A stretch of 64,000 nucleotides of DNA from Dendrophyllia cribrosa (lineage: Eukaryota > Cnidaria > Anthozoa > Scleractinia > Dendrophylliidae): assembly GCA_024195265.1 (NCBI GenBank), contig JAJLRJ010000006.1:32322434-32386433 (forward strand), read 5' to 3'. Made by a program: the position numbers and the translations under genes. The notes beneath the pieces were generated by a model. It saw only the letters and a program-made list of their open reading frames with translations. It ran no database searches and was not told the DNA's origin. This document shows positions 1-10,950 of this stretch, piece after piece (positions within the stretch are counted from its first letter, which is position 1; each line of letters opens with the position of its first letter).

Positions 1-17
1 TTAGGTTTGGAGGTAAT

Positions 18-162
18 ATATCAACAACGAGTGCGAGGGTTTCATCAGGGGTTCCAAACACCGAGAAACAGATGAAAGCACGAGGCCGCTTCGGCCGAGT
101 GCTTTTATTGTTTCGAGGTGTTTGGAACGCCTGATGAAACCCGAAGCACGAGTTTTTGATAT
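18..162. repeat. Palindromic MITE-like element
   Basis: The arms are imperfect reverse complements: a left arm containing GGGTTTCATCAGGGGTTCC and a right arm containing GGAACGCCTGATGAAACCC, around a short centre that includes CGGCCGAGTGCTTTT. No transposase is present. It is a small non-autonomous foldback-type repeat of unknown superfamily. Confidence 0.7.
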
Positions 163-303
163 GGCTTCTCAAAGTATCTATTGTTGTAATATATTATTGT
201 GTTGTTGTATTGAATTGTTTACAAAATTAGTATGTAAATTATTCAAAGTTGGCCTGGTCGTCACTTTTTTTTGGTCAGTCATTTTCGCATGTGCTTGTGA
301 GAG

Positions 304-952
304 ATGGATGCAAGCACAGCTAATTCCCGTTTTAGAGTTCCAAGAACTATTGAAGAAGAGTGTGCTTTGGTCAGTGAAGGTAGACCAAGTAGTACGAAAT
401 ACAAAGATAAGTGGGCGGTGGAAATTTTTCGCGAATGGCAAAGCACCAGAAGAATTAAATTTCCGGAATTGGAAGTTGGAAGCGTTTTCAAAGATTACGA
501 CTTTCACCTCGTGTGTAGTGTCGAAGACAATCTAGAGGTCATGGATGCTTTATCACTCAACTACTGGCTTGCTAAATTTATCCAGGAGGTGGCAAATAAG
601 AAGGGCGGCCGGTATCCTCCACGAACGTTGTATGGTATCGTGTGCGGTCTAAAGAGGCATTTAGAGGAGGTGAAGGGCGCATCTGCATTTAATCCTTTGG
701 ATTATAAGGACAAAAGGTAGGCATGTGCATATAAAAGTGACCAGTGTTTGTCTTTATTTTTAACCTGACTTTGTAAGTAAAAAAATTGTTTTACTGTAAT
801 TTAAAGGTTCCAAATATTTCGCCGCGTATTGGACGCAGAGATGAAAGACGGCACTCGTGCCGGTGTGGCGCTTCAGACGAAGAGAGAGGATAAAGAAGCA
901 GTATCTGACGAAGACGAACAATTTTTGTTTTGGAGGAATGGATTGTTAAGTA
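304..952 (+). CDS. Crypton-derived / KIAA1958-like tyrosine recombinase N-terminal fragment (two exons)
   Basis: Exon 1 runs 304-716 and exon 2 runs 807-952. Joining them at a GT...AG intron (donor at 717, acceptor AG at 805-806) keeps one frame, reading DKR then FQIFRRVLDAEM. The protein has the features of the animal KIAA1958/QRICH1/ZMYM-like family, which descends from Crypton tyrosine-recombinase transposons: a core-binding-like block around residues 85-125 (YWLAKFIQEV, then YPPRTLYGIVCGLKRHL) and a second block with DEDEQFLFW. A consensus-like donor (GTAAGT at 953) follows exon 2, so the gene once continued. I found no downstream exon carrying the catalytic R-H-R-Y residues. It is probably a truncated copy or the 5' end of a gene cut by the palindromic repeats at 1018 onward. 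In cnidarians this family is multicopy, so transposon and domesticated gene cannot be told apart here. Confidence 0.65.
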
Positions 953-1017
953 GTAAGTTGATTTCAATAAATATTAGTATTGAGATTTTTGCTTTTGTTA
1001 TTGTAATTTTGATATAA

Positions 1018-1080
1018 ACACACGTGTGTTTTGATATCAAAACACGGCGTGTTTTCATCTGGTGTTTCATTGGGTATCAA
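1018..1080. repeat. Short palindromic block after the Crypton-like fragment
   Basis: ACACACGTGTGT and TGATATCA palindromes are followed by paired AAACACG/CGTGTTT motifs. It lies just downstream of exon 2 of the Crypton-like fragment and may mark where that gene was truncated. Confidence 0.35.
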
Positions 1081-1267
1081 GACTTATCCACCTGACCAAA
1101 ATGGACGTTATTTATTGGTTGGTCACTTCATGAATTATTAATGAGTTTTAGAAAAATGTTTATAAAACGTCAGGCCGAAACGTGCTCAAATTCAGTCGTA
1201 ATAATATCTGATATTAAGTAAACAAAACAAGACCTAACTGGACCTAACTTCACACGCGTCACCTCGC

Positions 1268-1612
1268 TAAAATTAAAAAAATAGCCTGGTCGTTTACTGA
1301 TTTCATTGCTTCTGAAAGTAGTGTTTTCAAATGTAACGTAAAGAAGTCATGGTTTGGGAAATAAAAAGGCGAGTGTATTTCATCGGGAATCAATAAATTA
1401 AATATTCAAAGCGAGTGCAGTTGTCAACAGACGGTCGCGTAATACTATTTTTGAGAATTGCGTAAATTAAAAAATAGCCCAGTCGTTTACTGATTTCTGC
1501 TTTTAAAAGTAGTCTTTTCAAATGTAATAGAAAGAAGTCACTGTTTGGGAAATATTTATAGACGAGTGTGGATTTGATCAAGAATCGATGAATTAAATAT
1601 TCACGGCGAGTT
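1268..1612. repeat. Two-copy tandem duplication, period about 193 bp
   Basis: Two diverged copies begin near 1270 and 1463. Both contain GTCGTTTACTGATTTC, then TTTTCAAATGTAA, AGAAGTCA and TTTGGGAAATA, then a GAATCAAT/GAATCGAT block and AAATATTCA. They are non-coding. The intervening 1613-2097 shows nothing I recognise. Confidence 0.6.
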
Positions 1613-2097
1613 CTTTAGTGTGTCACGCAAAATTCGTTGAGAGGGAAGGGGTGCGTGACCTATTTAAAATAAACCGTAAAACTTTCTTATGCAAGCGCAT
1701 GAGTATAGGCTACCAGTGTAGCCTCTTGTTCTATTTACTAACGTCTGTGTCGAGTTCCGTTCCCTTGATTTAACTAGTTCCTCGCACACACATCTTCGCA
1801 CCATTTCCTCCAGCCGGCTTTCTTCCGCCATGTTGTTTCACACGCGGACGACAATAGCGCATTGCAATATGGGATATTTCTTGTTGACAGCATTTGGAGG
1901 GATTGTTGACAATGCATTTTGATTGTTGATCATCATTTTGACTGTCTTGAGCGTGATAGCAATTTGTAGAAAGCTACCAAAAGGTGCTTGCTTGTGAATT
2001 TCTTTTTGTTGAGCTTGGATGGATATCAGTCTTGATCTTAAAAAAAAAACCTTTGTTGAACGGGAATTGATTTTATTGAGTTTGAATCTTTTTTCCC

Positions 2098-2325
2098 CTT
2101 GGCCTTGAAAGAAACTTTGTTGGCCTTAAAAGAAACTTTGTTGGCCTTGAAAGAAACTTTGGTGTTGGCCTTGAAAAAAACTTGGTGTTGGCCTTGAAAG
2201 AAACTTTGTTGGCCTTGAAAGAAAACTTTGTTGGCCTTGAAAGAAACTTTGTTGGCCTTGAAAGAAACTTTGTTGACTTTGAAAGAAACTTTGTTGGTCT
2301 TGAAAGAAACTTTGTTGGCCTTGAA
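2098..2325. repeat. 21-bp minisatellite
   Basis: About ten head-to-tail copies of a 21-bp unit (core TTGGCCTTGAAAGAAACTTTG minus one base) with small indels in some copies. The frames through it on both strands are low-complexity translations (KETLLAL, KANKVSF) and not genes. Confidence 0.9.
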
Positions 2326-2970
2326 GCTGAATTTGTTTCTTGAATTTTGCACCAATCGGCTTTCCATAATATACAACCTCATTTCCATGCGAGGATCTAG
2401 TTCAGAATCTGAACTAGCTCGCTGATTGGTTTCTCCTACTCGTCTCCAGACTCTGCCGGGAGTTAATGATGAAACAGCAACTTTGATTGGCTAGACAAAA
2501 CATTTCGCCACGGGCGCGTGAAAAACCGGTTTCTCAAAGTGTAGCCACGCAAACAACAATGGCAGACGTAGACAGAGATTGCGACTTTTTGCGATCTTTT
2601 AGGTTGTTATAAAAGGTGACAGGCCTAGCACAAATCTTGCTCGTCACTAAGAGCATTTTAGCCCAGCTTTAGAACAGGTCTACCCCAAGTACGTGCCTGA
2701 GAGATTTTGCTTTTAGATCAAAATAAAGATATAACAGTGTGCAAGATTTAATTTACAGTTAATGATCTGTGAGCGCAAGCCTGCGGTTAGCATAACGTGC
2801 GAGATTTTGTTCTTCATCACGGCTAAACGAGTCTATAAAGATCCAAGTCTTATGCGATAGTGATGGTCTATATTGAAATAGTGGGTCAGCTGTCATATTA
2901 ATGGTCAAAACCGGTTTGGTGAGATATCCGATCCACAAGTCGCATGGAAATGAGGTTGTGTACTCGAGTG

Positions 2971-3069
2971 CCCAGAGGTTTTTATTTTTTTCTCGGCGCG
3001 TTGCGCCTCGTTGTCGCGGCTTCGCCGCTCAAACTCGCCGTTTCCACTAAAAAAATAAAAACCTCTGGC
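2971..3069. repeat. Short inverted-repeat element
   Basis: Terminal arms CCAGAGGTTTTTATTTTTTT and its reverse complement near 3049-3068 flank a GC-rich centre with CGGCTTCGCCG. It is a MITE-like insertion. The flanking interval 2326-2970 shows no coding signal. Confidence 0.7.
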
Positions 3070-3227
3070 ACCCAGGGTAGACCGTGCCCGGCAGCCTGTG
3101 CAAAAATTTTCTAAGTGTCGAGAACATAGCGATCTTATAGTATGCCCAAGCTTGGATATTTCGTCAACCGGAAAAGCAAAATAATTTTTGGAATCGCTTG
3201 ACATTTCTAAACGAACATCGAATACTC

Positions 3228-3510
3228 TCAAAAGGTTTGAAAGAGCCTTTCAGTGAAAATTTTGTAAAAACTTTCTGACTGCCGGGCATTTAGTACATCT
3301 GAGACGCCACAGGGTTCTTCCATGGCAAGCACAAACATTGTGAAGATTAAACTCTTTCCAAAACCTGTAGGCAAAATGGCCATGACGTCTCTTCCATAAA
3401 GTAGTTTTTACGGCTATTTCCTGCTCTTTCTTAAGAACGATTTCTTCTCGTCGAATATTGAGAGATGCCAAAGCTTTGAACAACGCTTCGTCTACCATTT
3501 CGCGTGGCAA
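3228..3510 (-). pseudogene. RecQ-like DNA helicase N-terminal fragment, frameshifted
   Basis: Reading the minus strand from 3510, the segment MPREMVDEALFKALASL, then IRREEIVLKKEQEIAVK, resembles the N-terminus of multicopy RecQ-like helicases of marine invertebrates. After this the frame is lost. One base over, the sequence reads GRDVMAILPTGFGKSLIF, which carries the Walker A motif PTGFGKS (about 3347-3367), then MFVLAMEEP, and stops at 3228-3230. So at least one single-base frameshift lies near 3395, and only motif I of the helicase remains; the DEAH box and the rest of the motor are absent. This is a dead fragment. An alternative, that it is an exon joined by splicing, is unlikely because the shift falls inside a conserved block. 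Confidence 0.75.
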
Positions 3511-3589
3511 CTCTAGTCTCCCTTGGGAGATCGCATAACAATTTGATTGACGTGTTTACGTTTTAGAACCAATCAGAACGGCCCGTACG

Positions 3590-3745
3590 CCGGCGTACGG
3601 ACTACTCAAAAAGCCCACGAAACCGCGCAGGCGGTTTCTCACGGCTTCGCCGCTCGAAACTCGAAACTCGCGGCTTCGCCGCTCGCGAATTAGCGCGCGC
3701 GCCGACAAAAAAACCGCCAGCTACGCAGGCTAAACTACTTATGAC
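3590..3745. repeat. GC-rich dispersed repeat with AGCCTGCG-type end
   Basis: GC-rich sequence with repeated CGGCTTCGCCGCTCG. Its right edge, read on the minus strand, starts AGCCTGCGTAGC, similar to the terminus of the AGCCTG family described at 20011. A matching left end is not clear. Confidence 0.4.
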
Positions 3746-3849
3746 CTCCATTGTAGCATCCCATCCAGGGGGGAGCCGGCAAAATTCCTATTCTGATTCA
3801 TGCTACGCAAACCGAGTTCCGAGTTGAGCTCCGGCCGTGTGGGCGACCT

Positions 3850-4031
3850 TAGCCTGTTTCAGGCTCCAAGATAGTGGGGAACACGCGAAGTAAAAAAAAA
3901 ACAGGAAAAAAATCGCGGGGGAACTGGGGAGAGGGCGGTCGGCGGAGACCTACCTCTCTCAGTTCGCCCGCGATTTTTCTCCTTTTTTTTACTTCGCGCG
4001 TTCCCCAATATCTCGGAGCCTGGAACAGGCT
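3850..4031. mobile_element. AGCCTG-family non-autonomous DNA transposon, 182 bp
   Basis: Inverted arms TAGCCTGTTTCAGGCTCC and GGAGCCTGGAACAGGCT. The element is flanked by a perfect 10-bp direct duplication TGGGCGACCT (3840-3849 and 4032-4041). Target duplications of 9-10 bp suggest a Mutator-like (MULE) mechanism. The open frame across it is only a translation of the arms. Confidence 0.85.
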
Positions 4032-4147
4032 TGGGCGACCTGTGACTCGTGTGTGACTTAACCTAAATGACTGCAGACAATTTCACACCGGCCGCCCAAT
4101 CTACCCTGACCTTGTACGGTGGTGGATGGGTATTAGAAATGAAATAC

Positions 4148-4427
4148 AGCTATTTCGAGAAAGGAGAAAGGTTGTCGGAAAAAAGCGCAAAAGTGCACGC
4201 GACACTATGCCGAAAAATAATATGGGATATGATCAATGAATTTTAATAAGTCAAACAAATACATGAAACTCACGATGCCTCGTCCGTACAGGGACGATCT
4301 TAGATGGTGGGCCATTGGGATAAATGAGTTTTTAGGATATAGCGTGGATGACTACCCACAGCCTTTCTGGATTGTCGCGTGCACTTTTACGCTTTTTTCC
4401 GTCAACCTTTCTCGAAACAGCTGTATA
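4148..4427. repeat. Inverted repeat, arms about 55 bp, loop about 170 bp
   Basis: The left arm GAGAAAGGAGAAAGGTTGTC through AAAAGTGCACGCGAC (4157-4203) matches in reverse the right arm GTCGCGTGCACTTTTACGC through CTTTCTCG (4374 onward). It is probably a MITE. No coding content was seen in 4428-5000. Confidence 0.6.
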
Positions 4428-5026
4428 TTCGAAGTGATCAAAGGTCCCATTTGACTGACAGCTGCTTCGTTGAAAAGAGTCACTAACAATAGATGAAGTT
4501 TTATTTAGAAGAGATTTTCTCAACGGGACGATATATCTGTGTTTTCCTATATTTATTGTTGTGTCATTGGTTTTAAGTAACAATGCGTGTAAGAAGTAGG
4601 CAATGCTCTATTGTTCCGCAGCATTTCGCTATCCCCACATAAGATCGTTTAGATTTTTTTTACTGAGAATGCATCAACCTATGGACGACATGTTTTTTAA
4701 ACAAAATGTACTGGAACTTTATTTTAAAGTGATTTCTTTTGTGCTACAAGATTTCATCCAATCGTGAAACTCCAAACAGTGGCCAAGAAAGGCCTCCAAT
4801 TTTACATGTTTCCCACATAGAATTTTGGTTGCATTAAAACTCAGAATAGTTTTCATACAAAGGCTTGGTCCGACGGATATGCCATGCTGATGAGTCCTAA
4901 CAAGGACACATCAGCTGTCCATGGCTGCCACTGCCCGGGTGATATAAGGGTGTTGTCACACGAGAAGCTAAGATTTTTAACGCAACGATGTTGTGTTAAA
5001 AATGGCGCCGTGTAACACAACACGCG

Positions 5027-5133
5027 GGGCGATTTTAAACGCAACAATTAGTTGCGGCAACATGTTGCAAGAGTTTGAACCACCTCAAAAACTTGCCGCA
5101 TGTTGCCGCAACAAAATATTGCGTTAAAAATCG
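5027..5133. repeat. Short inverted repeat with GTTGC-rich arms
   Basis: The arms GATTTTAAACGCAACAA and TGCGGCAACATGTTGC pair with GCCGCATGTTGCCGCAAC and TTGCGTTAAAAATCG. It lies directly upstream of the 5193 palindrome. Confidence 0.6.
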
Positions 5134-5192
5134 TCCGCGCGTTGTTTCACGGTGTCAAAGTTTCTTGTCAAAGGAAACAACACGATGGCCGA

Positions 5193-5361
5193 GACCAGAG
5201 GCCGGATTCACGAAACCCTCCTAAGTTAAGATATATCCTAAGTATTGTTTCTTAACAATAGTCTATTATCATTCCAACAATAGACTATTGTTAATATAAT
5301 AAGAAACAATACTTTGGATATGTTTTAACTTAGGAGGGTTTCGTGAATCTGGCCCCTGGTC
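5193..5361. mobile_element. Near-perfect palindromic MITE, about 169 bp
   Basis: The arms start GACCAGAGGCCGGATTCACG and end CGTGAATCTGGCCCCTGGTC; CGAAACCCTCCTAAGTTAA and AACAATAGTCTATTAT are also mirrored. There is almost no loop. It is a transcription-ready hairpin with no ORF. Confidence 0.85.
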
Positions 5362-5379
5362 TTTTATATCTGAAGTCCG

Positions 5380-5700
5380 ACGCGCTTGCCCGGGGAGGGA
5401 AATGGTAGCGAAAACACGAGTTGAAGTATAAAAAAGGTAGGGAAAACTGCCATCTGAGTATTATAGAAAGGGCCTTTCAAAATATATCAAACAGACGCAC
5501 GTAAAGGCTATATGAAAGGGGTACCATTTTCAATAAAAGGTACATAAAAGGGGTACCATTTTCAATGAAAGGTATATGAAAGGGGTACCTTTTCTGTCAA
5601 AAACGGTATATGAAAGGGTAACGGTTTGGACCTCGGGGCGGAGCATCCCCGTACAAAACTTTGTTGAGTACGCCCCCCCCCCCCCCCCCTCCCCCCCGGG
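5380..5700. repeat. Dispersed/tandem repeat with AAAGGGGTACC units and poly-C tract
   Basis: Three to four imperfect units around GAAAGGGGTACC at roughly 45-55 bp spacing, then GGAGCATCCCCGTAC and a C-tract at about 5670. The same family recurs at 43905-44090 in the opposite orientation. Confidence 0.7.
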
Positions 5701-6866
5701 CGCGCTTGGTTGATCGCCCAGTGTCTGCATATTTTTGATATCATATCATATGAAGTAGCTAATATTTTTCTTTACCTGTGTTGCGGCAGGAATTTGGTTT
5801 TGCTACAAAAAACAAAGCTTCAAGGTTTGCGTCATTTGGTTATCGCAACATCCACAACACCATGCACCAAGAAACCTTGTTTAGGGAGGAGCGTTGCGTG
5901 ACGACATCGAAAGAACGGCTGCGCAGGAGGATGGAGGCTGGAGACTAGGCGGACCACTGTCGGATCTTTAATTTTTTTTTCATGTAATGCAGCTCTTTGT
6001 CTTCGAGGAGACACAATGAAATTGTCGACTGTATTTATTAAACGAGCACTATCGCTAATATCTGTATGTACTCGGTTTCTTGAATTTGGTTATACAGTAA
6101 TTCGGTAAGGAATCACAATAGCGGATGTTACTGACAGTCACACAGAATTGATGACATCGAATTTCACGTTACCGACCTTTCTCTAGCAAGTAAATAACTA
6201 AATGAGAAACGGGGGATATTACCGAGATCTGCGGAGAGATGCGATTATCAGATGTCAAGATAAAACCGGTTAGAAGATTGCCCCGACGTTTCGGACTTTC
6301 AAAGCGCGCATTAGGTCATAAGTTCGGTCAGTTTTCTTTCCCATCATGACACACTAATGCATTTTACAAAGGTATCACTTATAACTAAACTGAAAACACT
6401 CACCGAAAGACCAAGCAAAAAGAAACCACCAAAATGTACCAAAATCCATTCTTTACGGCGATGCAGTTGTCGACAAGCGCTGACAAGCACTGAGACACAC
6501 CGGAACTATCGATATCACAGTTTTGTTCTCTGTTTCTGGGAAATTCACCGTGACAAGAGAGTGTTACAAACAAACACCATAGTTTGTTTCCCTTGAAATA
6601 TTGAAAAAGAAAAATATATTTCTCTTGCATTTTTCATATTGGCTATGAACACCGTGACCGTCAATTTCTTCTTTCTTGATGATCTACTGTGGCTCCCAAT
6701 GGAAAGCTTCCTCTCCTTACTGTAATGTTAGGGTCTTAGCCGGATGCATGAGGGTAGCCCAATCCCCTATCTAAAGAATCGTCCCCCTCCCTTTTTTTAT
6801 CGTATTAGAAATGTTTTCTCGTTTCGTGCTTTGTCGTAAACATTTCTCTTTTTTTTTAACGAAGTA
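5701..6866. other. Gene-poor interval
   Basis: I see no supported gene, RNA or clear repeat pair here. Short open frames are present on both strands but show no family resemblance and no splice-bounded exon. Confidence 0.4.
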
Positions 6867-8076
6867 CCGTAAAATCCCGGTTATCAACTCCTCCCCCCCC
6901 GTTTATAGGCCCGTCAGTTTGCAGGTAACAAAACATTACTCCGGTTGTACCGCCTCCCATATATAAGTTTTGTTAGACAAATGGAATGTTTTGACCGCTT
7001 ATATTTCAAACATGAAAAAACACGTGTTTAAAATGTTTTAGCGAATGATTCAAAATCGAACAGTTTAATTTGTTTGAAATTTTCCCATTTAGTGTGCTAC
7101 ACTGTGTAGATTATAGAGCATTTATTCGCTTGTCGCGGGTAGCCCCAAAATCAAAAGATATTTTGGAAAAACTGTTTTTCGCCATATTTGTTTACCGTTG
7201 CTTTGGAAACGCTGATTAGCATAAAAATAGCATCATCCAAAACTTTCATCCAAGCCTAACATCTGGTATCAAATTCAGATTTATTGAGCTAAAGTAAGAT
7301 TATGTATAAGCGCATTCAAAAAGGGAAGTGTGACCCTCCCAAAAAAATACTTGGAGCCACCTTAAACTTGGATATTAGTGATCGAGTACAATTAGGAGAA
7401 AAACATATTTTCTTGAGAGGTTCATCGAAGGTGTTATTGTTTACCACATTGGTTTCTTGGTGTCGCGGATGTTCACAAAACGGCGTTAACCAAAAAAATG
7501 AAGAGAAAAATGAACAATACCCACAACACAATAGCTAACCGGATACCTAATTGTGAACAAGAAATACGTATTACAAGACGCCAACCAATAAACTGAAAGA
7601 AGGGAACCCGTGTGCTTATAACTCTAATGTAACAAATACAGAAAGAACCCGCATATAAGAACAAATGGATTAAGACCACCAGGCTGAAATTTGGCCAATA
7701 AAGCCCCATTTGTATAAGAACAAGATCAGCATGAAAATTGTAACATGTTCTTATAAAATGGAAAAAGTGTCATAATTGCAAAACATGTAAGTTTGTTTGC
7801 TGTCAGATAACTACAGAACTCTATCAACTGTCAAGCTGTCTTATTGATTGTGTTCATTTGTTAATATAATCAAATTACAGAATAATTATTTTATTTTCCT
7901 AAAATATGCCAATTATACCTCTAGCAACATGTTTTGGATAGTATTACTAAATAAAAATTTAAGAACATTTTAAGTACATTTTGAGGCGGATTTGTCACTA
8001 AGCACCCGATAAATAAGAACTCAATCAGCCTGACCTCCGAAATTGTGTGTTCGCATATGCGGGTGTTTACTGTATA
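6867..8076. mobile_element. Possible degenerate DNA element with weak terminal repeats
   Basis: The left edge TACCGTAAAATCCCGGTTAT and the right edge (minus strand) TACAGTAAACACCCGCATAT are similar but not identical. The interior holds several GTTCTTATA/TATAAGAAC motifs and no recognisable transposase. It could equally be two separate repeat ends. Confidence 0.3.
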
Positions 8077-8469
8077 GGTGGTTTGCAATCAATCTCTAGA
8101 GACATAGATAACAATAGTGAAACGAACAAATGCTGGTGGACGAACAAAAGGAGCTAATGAGAGAACTATTGTTAATGTCCACCAGCATGGCGGCGATGAC
8201 GTAACATGAAAACCACGTATATTATGTACTACCGATCCACTTGTTATGAAAAACCCGAGCATGTTATATGCTTTTAAATAAACAAATATATTTATTAAGA
8301 ACGACAAAACGTGGATTTGTACAATTTTTTAGTTTGACACTTGAAATAAAACTCGAGATACTGTCCAGTAGATTTATGTCAAAGGACACATTTTGGGGTT
8401 TCATTGGTCGACTTGTGTGCAACTATATGGTTTCATGCACGGACTCAAAAGATAGAACGTACGACTCGA

Positions 8470-9010
8470 GCTGGGGGTTCTATCTTTCGTGTGACCATTC
8501 ATATGAAAGCTATTGAGCAGTACGATTGTTATGCTGTACAAGGTGGTTCTAACTTTTGTGTCTGTGGATGAAATCCGAAAGTGTGACCATTCAAATGAAA
8601 GCTACTGAGCAGTATTTTCCTGTGGTACTGTTTATTATGCTGTACAAGGTGGTTCTAACTTTTGAGTCTGTGGAGGAAATCCGAAAGTGTGACCATTCAA
8701 ATGAAAGCTATCGAGCAGTACTTTTCGTGGTACTGTTTATTGTGCTGTACAAGGTAGTTCTAACGTTTGAGTCTGTGGATGAAATCCGAAAGTGTGACCA
8801 TTTAAATGAAAGCTACTGAACAGTATTTTCCTGTGGTGCTGTTTTGTTTTACTGCACAAGGTGGTTCAACATGTAACAACGTACTTTCCTGTAATGCTGC
8901 TGTTTATTATGCTGTACAAGGTGGTTCTAACTTTTTTCTAACAGTGGATGAAATCCTAACGTGTGACCATTCAAATATAAACTAGTGAGCAGTACTCTAC
9001 TATGGTGCTA
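8470..9010. repeat. Tandem repeat, period about 105 bp
   Basis: Four to five copies contain GCTGTACAAGGTGGTTCTAA, then GTGGATGAAATCCGAAAG, then GTGACCATTCAAATGAAAGC. Unit starts are near 8532, 8637, 8739, 8848 and 8908, the last two diverged. A dispersed relative lies at 10985-11125. The frame MKSESVTIQMKATEQY and its repeats is a translation of the array. Confidence 0.8.
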
Positions 9011-9091
9011 TTTGCTTTTCAGCATTTAACAAAACGAAGTTTTTTTTTTGGTCAGGCATGTCTCTTTAACAGTGTTTTTAAAAAATGTTTG

Positions 9092-9235
9092 TTATTCATC
9101 AGAGAAGTAGTAATCGTTATCTCCTTCTGCTGAGTCGTGATCTGAAGTAGGATGTGCTTCAAACAACTCTGAGCTTAACACGGGAAGATGGCTTCTGGAC
9201 GTGGCAGGCTTCTTTGGAGTGGACGTCCTCATCTG
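9092..9235 (-). CDS. Putative terminal exon of an unidentified host gene
   Basis: On the minus strand an acceptor with a pyrimidine-rich tract (TTGTTTGATTTGCAG, AG at 9237-9236) is followed by a 47-codon frame and a stop at 9092-9094. It begins QMRTSTPKKPATSRSHLPV and ends with the acidic tail EGDNDYYFSDE. The composition (Ser/Pro/Lys then acidic) is protein-like and unlike the flanking repeats. The phase (0) agrees with the putative exon at 10777-10699, so the two are probably consecutive exons with a 1.46-kb intron that contains the palindromic element at 9997. I do not recognise the protein. Upstream exons were not found; they would lie at higher coordinates, beyond the foldback and satellite. 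Confidence 0.5.
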   Translation of the reverse strand, partial: QMRTSTPKKPATSRSHLPVLSSELFEAHPTSDHDSAEGDNDYYFSDE

Positions 9236-9850
9236 CTGCAAATCAAACAAGGAATGTCACCGTTTTTGTTTTCTTTTCGTCGTTGCGGCTGTTTTAGCGT
9301 TAAGTAATGCTCCACATAAGAACGATAGCAAACTTCATTGTTCTGCGGCATTGGCTCTTTCCCACAAAGAATATCTTTGATTTCAAGAATAGAGGAGGAC
9401 CTGATGGTTAATAATTATAATTATATTTTTAGCGGTTTTTGAGTCTAGGCCAATGAGATCACTAGTTGTAACAATGAAAAAAGTTGACATTCCATCGTGC
9501 ATTGCCGTTCAGCGCTATCCTTCTTATGCGGATCATTACTTAAACTGTAAAGACGGTATTTGTCTAATGCACCATTCAAATCCTGCTAGTGCAGTGCCCC
9601 CCCTCCCGCTTGGACATTAGTCGAATCTAGGGGGGCGGGCATTAGTCTACCCTCAGTGTACCCCGGGGTATTTGACAGCCTCATGTTTTCGGTATGGTAT
9701 GGCTATGTATTTTGGGTAGCCTGGGTAGCGTAAACGAGGAGGGGGAGGTGACGCGCGAAAAAGGAAAGGAGGAAAAGAGAAGACCTTTCTTCCTCTATCC
9801 CCAGTTCCCCTCTCCCAGATGCCTGGGTGAGTTTGGGTGGTCGTTTACAG

Positions 9851-9852
9851 GG

Positions 9853-9886
<34 letters not shown>
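9851..9886. repeat. Poly-G tract
   Basis: An almost pure run of more than 30 G on the plus strand, which could form G-quadruplex structure. Its exact length in the assembly is unreliable. Confidence 0.9.
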
Positions 9887-9996
9887 TTTCAACAATATAC
9901 ATGTAGAACTATGGTTTGTTGGTTTGGTCATATGTACTTGTCAAAACAAAAACAATTACAAAACAATAAGTCAAGGGATGAATAACCTACAATAAT

Positions 9997-10255
9997 AAAG
10001 AAATAAAAAACGCGCCGAGTGCATTATTGAGTTATATAAGCACGCGGGAATTTTTAAGAACACGAGAAAAGGGCAGAGAAGCACGAGCCAAAGGCAAGTG
10101 CTTCTCGCACGTTTCGAGTGTTCTAAAAATTCCCAAGTGCTTATATAACTCAACAATGCACGAGGAACAATTTTTTTTATTTCTTTTATAAAATAAAAAC
10201 GGTTATAATCAACCTTACGTCACGCGCGTGCTTTATCGAGTTATAATGAACTCGG
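9997..10255. mobile_element. Palindromic element, family P1 copy 1
   Basis: A hairpin at 9997-10188 with arms carrying GAGTTATATAAGCACGCGGG and its complement, plus TTTTTAAGAACACGA. It is followed by a conserved tail ending GCGTGCTTTATCGAGTTATA. The same structure and tail recur at 25710-25955. It is non-coding and lies in the putative intron of the minus-strand gene. Confidence 0.8.
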
Positions 10256-10698
10256 TTTAACCAATCATAGCGCGCGCATTGCCTTGAGCATTTTATAAAG
10301 TATAATAAACACTGACAGCATACGCTACCATTGTTTATCGTTTATTTATTTTCTCCAAAGATTAAAAAGTTTACAGGAATGAATAATTAAGAAATAAAGA
10401 GAAAATGGGCCTTGCGCTTTGCACGAATAGCCTACAGTTAGTCCAGGGAGGGGGGGGGGTCTCCAATATGAAAATGACGGGGGTGCTTGTCATACCTTTT
10501 TGGGGTCAAAATTTGTAGATTGGTATTGCTAAAGGTTTTGATATCTAAAATGACCATGGTTAGAATTATCGCGGTACTTTTTAGGGTAATGAGCCGAAAA
10601 AAATATGACAGAATATGTCTTCACTTGTGTTGTTTAAAATTGGTACCTCTTCGGGGTAAAAATATATTTGGGCCACGCCGATTGACAGCCTACACTAC

Positions 10699-10777
10699 CT
10701 TTGGCTTGTGTTTTCCATGCCCTTGCGTTCCTCGCTTTCCTTGTTGCATTTTGTAGATGTAGTGATCCATGTCCTTC
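10699..10777 (-). CDS. Putative internal exon of an unidentified host gene
   Basis: A 79-bp segment on the minus strand lies between a strong acceptor (CTTTTTTATGTCATCTCAG) and a donor (CCAAAG then GTAGTG). In one frame it encodes KDMDHYIYKMQQGKRGTQGH and then GKHKPK, a basic, hydrophilic stretch. It ends in phase 0, matching the start of the terminal exon at 9235. No known domain was recognised. The splice-site quality and phase match are the support; transcript data would decide. Confidence 0.45.
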
Positions 10778-10914
10778 CTGAGATGACATAAAAAAGATAG
10801 TAACACTGCAATGTTGTATGTAAAATGAACTTGAAAAGGTTTTCCCTTATGAATAAAAATTGGCCAATGTAATAAATTTTGAAACATCACTTTTTTTGTC
10901 CTTATAATGATTTC

Positions 10915-10950
10915 ATTTATTCATTTATTTATTATTATTATTATTATTTA
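10915..10950. repeat. ATT/ATTT microsatellite
   Basis: Simple repeat CATTTATT then (ATT)n. The surrounding 10778-11718 otherwise holds only the dispersed relative of the 105-bp repeat at 10985-11125. Confidence 0.85.

Noticed and set aside
2038..2425. Lysine/asparagine- or leucine-rich repeat proteins
   Set aside because: Translations of the 21-bp minisatellite in opposite strands.
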